From the NCBI GenBank assembly GCA_934216505.1, contig CAKQBW010000005.1, forward strand, positions 1 through 64,000: 64,000 nucleotides of DNA. Direction: 5' to 3'. The stretch is from an uncultured Alphaproteobacteria bacterium (GTDB taxonomy: Bacteria; Pseudomonadota; Alphaproteobacteria; CAAHEQ01; UBA3637). The notes beneath the pieces were generated by a model. The model saw nothing but the letters and a program-made list of their open reading frames with translations, searched no databases and had not been told where the DNA came from. Positions 59,721-64,000 of the stretch are shown one piece after another; the stretch's first letter is position 1, and the number at the start of each line of letters is the position of its first letter. The position numbers and the translations under genes are program-made.

Positions 59721-59906
59721 TTAACCCGCCTTGCGCATTTCACAGGGACAGGCTTTTTCTTCCACAAACCAATTTCGTTCATCAAATTCACTTTTCTTGC
59801 CCTTGTTAAAGTGGCTGTAGGGACGAAAGTATCCCATCACCCGTGTCCAGCATTCGCAAGGTGTTCTTTCGCATTCATTCAATGCCAAAATTTCATTATC
59901 TGTCAT
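59721..59906 (-). CDS. Separate glycyl-radical domain of class III ribonucleotide reductase
   Basis: 61 aa. CWTRVMGYFRPYSHFNKGKK followed by EFDERNW matches the C-terminal glycyl-radical end of NrdD (RVxGYxxP...FNxGKxxEFxxR); the Gly of RVMGY would carry the radical. It begins one base after the stop of the large nrdD ORF, with GGGAG in that ORF's last codons as ribosome site. Two extra cysteines (KACPCEM) end it. It is therefore a distinct, well-translated gene and not an obvious frameshift. Confidence 0.75.
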   Translation of the reverse strand: MTDNEILALNECERTPCECWTRVMGYFRPYSHFNKGKKSEFDERNWFVEEKACPCEMRKAG

Positions 59907-59907
59907 T

Positions 59908-61968
59908 TTATTCTCCCTTCTTTTGTTGTTGGTTTCTTTTGCGTTCAATAATTTCTTTATCACAAATCGGACAATACTTATGTGCCCCACTGATATACCC
60001 ATGCTTGGGGCAGATGGAATAAACAGGCGTGATAGAAACATAAGGCAGCCTGTAATTTTCCAACACACGGCGGACTAAATTCTTACATGAATCCGCCGAT
60101 GAAATGCGCTCACTCATATACAGGTGCAAAACAGTTCCACCCGTATATTGAGATTGTAAATCATCTTGGTAATCCAAAGCCTTGAATGGGTCGTCCGTAA
60201 AACCCACGGGCAGTTGTGATGAGTTCGTATAATAGGGGGCTTCCCGTGTCCCTGCCTGTAAAATATCAGGGTAGCGCTTTTGGTCTTCACGGGCAAAACG
60301 ATAAGTTGTTCCTTCCGCTGGGGTCGCCTCTAAATTATACATATTCCCTGTTTCATGTTGGAAATCCACCAACCGATTACGGATATAGGTCAAAAGTTTT
60401 TTCGCAAAAGCCCGTCCCCAATCCGTGGTAATATCTTCTTTATCATTGGTAAAATTACGAATCATTTCGTTGATGCCATTGACCCCAATGGTGGAAAAAT
60501 GCGAATTAAACCGCCCCAAATACCGTTTTGTATAAGGATAAAGCCCTCTTTCCATTTGCATGGTGATTGTCTGACGCTTTAATTCCAACGACTTTTTGGC
60601 CATCTCCATCAATTCGTCCAAACGTTTATACATGGCTTCTTCGTCCCCTTTAAACAGGTATCCTAAACGCGCACAGTTGAGGGTCACCACACCGATAGAG
60701 CCCGTTTGTTCCGCAGACCCAAACAAACCGCCTCCGCGCCGTTTTAATTCCGTTAAATCTAACCGCAAACGGCAACACATAGAACGCACATCAGATGGTT
60801 TCATATCCGAATTGACATAGTTGGAAAAATAAGGCAACCCATATTTGGCCGTCATTTCAAACAACAAATCAATGTTTTCCCCTTCCCATGGAAATTCCGA
60901 AGTAATGTTATAGGTAGGAATCGGGAAAGTAAAGGGGCGCCCCTTGGCATCACCTTCGCCCATGACCTCCAAAAAAGCCCGATTGATCATGTCCATTTCT
61001 TTTTGTAATTCCCCATAGGTAAAAGATTGTTCTTTCCCCGCTATATTGGGATGGCGGTCCTTTAAATCAGCGGGACAAGTCCAATCAAAAGTCAAATTTG
61101 TAAAAGGCGTTTGGGTGCCCCAACGGGACGGCACATTTAAATTAAAAATAAAGGATTGCATCGCCTGTTTGACATCTTTATATTGCAAGTTTTCCAAACG
61201 AATAAAAGGCGCCAAAAAAGTATCTGCCGATGAAAAAGCCTGCGCCCCTGCCCATTCATTTTGCAAAGTCCCCAAAAAATTCACCATCTGCGAAAAAGCA
61301 CTGACCAAGTGTTTCGGAGGAAGTGATTCTGTTTTATTGGCGACCCCATTAAACCCTTCGGACAACAAAGTACGCAACGACCACCCCGCACAATACCCCG
61401 ACAACATATCCAAATCATGAATATGATAATCTCCGTTTAAATGGGCTTGCCCAATTTCAGGGGTATAAACATGCTTTAACCAATAATTAGCCACCACTTT
61501 CCCCGATACATTTAAAATCAATCCCCCCAATGAGTAACCTTGGTTCGCATTCGCATTCACCCGCCAATCTGAACGATCCAGATATTCATTGATGGACGAA
61601 ATCGCGTCAATGGCCACTTTTTTATCTTGCCGTTGGCGTTCCCGTTGTTCCCGATAAACGATATAAGAACGTGCCGTTTTGTAATAATTAGAGGAAATTA
61701 AAACCTGTTCCACCACATCTTGAATTTGTTCAATTGTTGGCACAATCGCCCCTGCAAAACGATGACGCAACACCTTAATGACTTGTTCGGCCAATAAATG
61801 GGCTTCATCAAAACTATATTCCCCTGTGGCTTCGCCCGCTTTAGCAATCGCCGCCACAATCCTTTCGGCATCAAAAGTCTGTTTTTCCCCATCCCGCTTC
61901 ACAACCTCACTTAAAGGGCCGATATCTATGCTTTGCTTAGGTTCTTGATTTTCAACAACTTTCAACAT
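59908..61968 (-). CDS. nrdD: Class III (anaerobic) ribonucleoside-triphosphate reductase, large part
   Basis: A 686-aa protein. The ATP-cone domain is at residues ~12-100 (VVKRDGEKQTFDAERIVAAI). The catalytic barrel has the active-site region VRSMCCRLRLDLTEL and QTGSIGVVTLNCARLGYL. The C-terminal zinc site is SICPKHGY with KYCPICDKEI. It ends ~20 residues later, before any glycyl-radical motif, which the next gene supplies. It reduces NTPs to dNTPs without oxygen. Confidence 0.92.
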   Translation of the reverse strand: MLKVVENQEPKQSIDIGPLSEVVKRDGEKQTFDAERIVAAIAKAGEATGEYSFDEAHLLAEQVIKVLRHRFAGAIVPTIEQIQDVVEQVLISSNYYKTARSYIVYREQRERQRQDKKVAIDAISSINEYLDRSDWRVNANANQGYSLGGLILNVSGKVVANYWLKHVYTPEIGQAHLNGDYHIHDLDMLSGYCAGWSLRTLLSEGFNGVANKTESLPPKHLVSAFSQMVNFLGTLQNEWAGAQAFSSADTFLAPFIRLENLQYKDVKQAMQSFIFNLNVPSRWGTQTPFTNLTFDWTCPADLKDRHPNIAGKEQSFTYGELQKEMDMINRAFLEVMGEGDAKGRPFTFPIPTYNITSEFPWEGENIDLLFEMTAKYGLPYFSNYVNSDMKPSDVRSMCCRLRLDLTELKRRGGGLFGSAEQTGSIGVVTLNCARLGYLFKGDEEAMYKRLDELMEMAKKSLELKRQTITMQMERGLYPYTKRYLGRFNSHFSTIGVNGINEMIRNFTNDKEDITTDWGRAFAKKLLTYIRNRLVDFQHETGNMYNLEATPAEGTTYRFAREDQKRYPDILQAGTREAPYYTNSSQLPVGFTDDPFKALDYQDDLQSQYTGGTVLHLYMSERISSADSCKNLVRRVLENYRLPYVSITPVYSICPKHGYISGAHKYCPICDKEIIERKRNQQQKKGE

Positions 61969-61993
61969 TTTGTGTCCTTTTATGTTAAATTAT

Positions 61994-62007
61994 ACCATAT
62001 CTTGTGT
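61994..62007 (-). promoter_or_regulatory. Candidate NrdR box upstream of nrdD
   Basis: On the minus strand ACACAAGATATGGT, 12 of 14 matches to the NrdR consensus ACACWATATMTWGT. TATAAT overlaps its downstream end, a likely -10. A second box at the usual spacing is not evident. Confidence 0.4.
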
Positions 62008-62261
62008 TTTTTTTATTTTTTTATCTGCTCATAATAGACATTTTTTTGCCCCGTCTGTCAAGCCCTTTTTTGGATTTTTTTTGCATAAAAAAATAACCCT
62101 TTCATTTATATGAATTTTTTCGCTTTTAGAATTTTATTTAATACCACCAAATAGTTAATAAAAAGTTTTTTTCCCAAAAAAAAGAGGGGGTTAAAAAGGG
62201 ATAAAAGGCACGTCTTTTAAATGCCCTGAACGATTCGTCCCGATTCGTTTTGAAATTATGC

Positions 62262-62290
62262 TTGACTTTTATTTTAAGATGCGCTACAAT
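62262..62290 (+). promoter_or_regulatory. Sigma70-type promoter of tRNA-Gly
   Basis: TTGACT, a 17-bp spacer, TACAAT; 12 bp before the mature tRNA 5' end. Confidence 0.75.
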
Positions 62291-62301
62291 GATTTTATTA
62301 A

Positions 62302-62375
62302 GCGGGTGTAGCACAATGGTAGTGCAGCAGCTTCCCAAGCTGACCACGAGGGTTCGATTCCCTTCACCCGCTCCA
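62302..62375 (+). tRNA. tRNA-Gly (anticodon CCC)
   Basis: Acceptor GCGGGTG/CACCCGC, D-arm GCAC...GTGC, anticodon loop TTCCCAA (CCC, reading GGG), T-arm AGGGT-TCGATTC-CCTTC region, discriminator T and encoded CCA. The outermost anticodon-stem pair is mismatched (G-A). It closely resembles other bacterial tRNA-Gly(CCC). Confidence 0.93.
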
Positions 62376-62454
62376 AAATTAAAAAAATCAATTTTTCCAA
62401 TTTCTTTGTCCCCCTTCTCTTTCAAGGAGGCTTTTTTTATTTTCACAGGAGATT

Positions 62455-62480
62455 TTAAAAGCCCCCATATGGGGGCTTGA
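62455..62480 (-). terminator. Intrinsic terminator of the acyl ligase gene
   Basis: AAGCCCCCATATGGGGGCTT, a perfect 20-bp palindrome, followed on the minus strand by TTAAAATC; it lies 10 bp past the stop. Confidence 0.7.
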
Positions 62481-62488
62481 GGGACCTT

Positions 62489-64000
62489 TTATTCTTTTGT
62501 TTGTTCCAACACCCATTTTTTCAAGGTTTGAACATCGGCTTTCCCTGTCGCCAACAGAGGCATTTCCTCCCGATATAGGAAAAGCGACGGCACATACAAT
62601 TCACTCATGGCCTTTTTCTGGACCTTTTCAGAAAACTTAGGCTTGCCCGCCTCAGGATTATTGGAAACAAAAACAATTTGTTCGCCTTTTTTGGGATGAG
62701 GAATCGCCACTGCTCCACAATGAAAATCTTCCGTCTTCCATATTTCATAACCCAAATTTTCCACCGCTGTCAGGGAAATCATCTCGCCCGCAATCTTGGC
62801 AAAACGTTTGACCCGATCCACAATTTTCACAAAACCTAAATCATCTACCTCTACCACATCGCCCGTATGATACCAGCCATTTTCAACGGGCACCAGTACC
62901 CCCGGATTGCTGGCAAACATATAGCCTTTCATCACATTGGGCCCCCGCACACACAGCTCACCGCCTTTTTTAATACCCGCCACAGGTTCTATCTTATATT
63001 CCAGCGCAGGGGGGAGTTTTCCCAAAGTGCCGAATTTATTAAACAGGTAGTTATTCACACAGATAATAGGGGCACATTCTGTGGTACCATAGCCTTCCAT
63101 CAGCCGTTTTCCCAACTTTTCAGACACCATATCTCGTGTTTCTTGCTTGACCGCCTCTGCCCCCGCATAACACAAACGCACATGTTTGAAATCATAGGGG
63201 TGAGAAATTTTAGCATAGACTTTATAAAAAGTATCCGTGGCCACCATAATGGTCGCCCGCAATTCATACAGTAATTCTGTAATGCTACGGTACATCAAAG
63301 GCGAAGGAAACAAAAAGACTTTTGCCCCATTAAACAACGGATAAAATGTGCCCACCGTCAAACCAAAGGAGTGAAACATTGGTAATGAATTAAACATCAA
63401 ATCCCGCACCATCAGTTGTTCAAAACAAATTGTTTGTTGCACATTGGATAAAATATTAGAATGGGAAAGCAAAACAGCTTTAGGCACCCCCTCGGATCCT
63501 GAGGTAAATAAGATAACCGCTGTGTCTGTGCTTTGGGTGGCAACAGGAATTCGGCGGAACTTATACGCTAAATAACCCGCTATTTTATCTTTTAAAGTAA
63601 TCGTTTTGGCCAAATCTTCCAAGTATAAAACCTTAAATTTATTTTCCTTTAAAACCTCCACTAACCCTTCCATTTTTCCTTTCACAATGAAAGCTTTTGA
63701 GGTAATAATTACTTTTGCTTGAACAGTCCGACACATAGACACCACAATGTTTGGCCCATGCGAAAAGTTCAACATGGCAGGAATACGCCCGTAAAAACTT
63801 AAGGCAAAAAAACTCACCACAGAAGCCACCGAATTAGGCAACATCAAAGCCACCTTTTCCCCTACTTTTGTGTGTTCAGCAAACTTCTTTCCCAAAATAT
63901 GTGCCTTCACAATCAAATCAAAATAACTTTGGGGTTGGCGTTGAATATCCTCTAACACTTTACGGCGTTGGAGCCAATTGACCTTACCATAAATACGGGC
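62489..64000 (-). CDS. aas: Aas-like acyl-[ACP]/acyl-CoA ligase, 5' end outside the window
   Basis: The open frame runs off the right edge (...GKVNWLQRRKVLEDIQR), so at least 503 aa and truncated at the start. AMP-binding motif: AVILFTSGSEGVPKAVLLSH; later EGYGTTECAPIICVN and WYHTGDVVEVDDLGFVKIVD. The stretch VALMLPNSVASVVSFFALSF followed by GRIPAMLNFS resembles the ligase half of Aas, which re-acylates lysophospholipid; the acyltransferase half would lie outside the window. Other acyl-CoA ligases are possible. Confidence 0.8.
   Translation of the reverse strand, partial: ARIYGKVNWLQRRKVLEDIQRQPQSYFDLIVKAHILGKKFAEHTKVGEKVALMLPNSVASVVSFFALSFYGRIPAMLNFSHGPNIVVSMCRTVQAKVIITSKAFIVKGKMEGLVEVLKENKFKVLYLEDLAKTITLKDKIAGYLAYKFRRIPVATQSTDTAVILFTSGSEGVPKAVLLSHSNILSNVQQTICFEQLMVRDLMFNSLPMFHSFGLTVGTFYPLFNGAKVFLFPSPLMYRSITELLYELRATIMVATDTFYKVYAKISHPYDFKHVRLCYAGAEAVKQETRDMVSEKLGKRLMEGYGTTECAPIICVNNYLFNKFGTLGKLPPALEYKIEPVAGIKKGGELCVRGPNVMKGYMFASNPGVLVPVENGWYHTGDVVEVDDLGFVKIVDRVKRFAKIAGEMISLTAVENLGYEIWKTEDFHCGAVAIPHPKKGEQIVFVSNNPEAGKPKFSEKVQKKAMSELYVPSLFLYREEMPLLATGKADVQTLKKWVLEQTKE

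Noticed and set aside
59721..60068. Longer version of the glycyl-radical ORF starting upstream inside nrdD
   Set aside because: It would overlap the zinc-site coding part of nrdD in another frame; the ATG at 59906 has the ribosome site and begins right after the nrdD stop.
62138..62446. ORFs overlapping tRNA-Gly
   Set aside because: They read through a clear tRNA gene and its promoter on both strands.

Overview
The window looks like a chromosomal segment of an AT-rich, anaerobic or microaerophilic, host-associated alphaproteobacterium, of the kind found in gut Rhodospirillales-like / RF32-type lineages. Alphaproteobacterial markers are an FYDLN-acid zinc-ribbon protein (28003-28344), an ELM1-family protein (39217-40167) and a YqgE protein. 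Anaerobic metabolism is shown by a 1169-residue pyruvate:ferredoxin oxidoreductase (32456-35965) and a class III ribonucleotide reductase with its activase (59015-61968). The envelope is Gram-negative: LpxC, MsbA-like exporter, LolCD, FadL-like porin, autotransporter, NlpD-like and MepM-like LytM proteins. The species assignment is inference.

Layout. 0-8.4 kb is a surface region: a 1.6-kaa autotransporter with EGF-like repeats, a secreted partner, and a type IV pilin-like protein with a C-type-lectin-like C-terminus. 8.4-8.8 kb holds tRNA-Thr and a small gene. 8.8-17.6 kb is a very AT-rich, translationally coupled glycan operon read leftwards (two GT-like proteins, kinase-like protein, nucleotidyltransferase/HAD fusion, WavE-like protein, HAD/GT fusion, MsbA-like ABC exporter). 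A Hin-size serine recombinase and decayed small genes follow at 18-19.5 kb. 19.5-31.2 kb is mostly housekeeping (tadA, rluB, rsmD, tkt, dapA, rpsA, yqgE) with another pilin-like gene and a glycosyltransferase. At 32.05-32.23 kb there is a strongly structured RNA ending in an intrinsic terminator just ahead of a small lipoprotein gene. 32.5-36 kb is the oxidoreductase gene. 36-37.8 kb holds intergenic repeats and a second lectin-type pilin-like gene. 37.9-62 kb is housekeeping and envelope genes: ThyX-like, rpmG, TPR/Sel1 proteins, lolCD, uvrD, tatD, tcdA, lpxC, M23 peptidase, an XRE regulator with divergent GT operon, and nrdD/nrdG. The window ends with tRNA-Gly and a truncated Aas-like acyl ligase.

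The most unusual signals are these. (1) A shared upstream cassette containing the 18-bp palindrome CAAAAACGATCGTTTTTG stands before the autotransporter and both lectin-type pilin-like genes; full copies have two palindromes exactly 133 bp apart and the third copy has one. (2) The last ~80 bp of one lectin-type pilin-like gene is almost entirely NNC codons, as expected for a diversity-generating-retroelement variable region. (3) Class III ribonucleotide reductase is split so that the glycyl-radical domain is a separate 61-aa gene. (4) The structured RNA at 32.05-32.23 kb. (5) Four genes whose start codon falls at the predicted +1 of a good sigma70-type promoter, suggesting leaderless mRNAs. (6) A perfect 18-bp palindrome overlapping both -35 boxes of divergent promoters at 57.86 kb.
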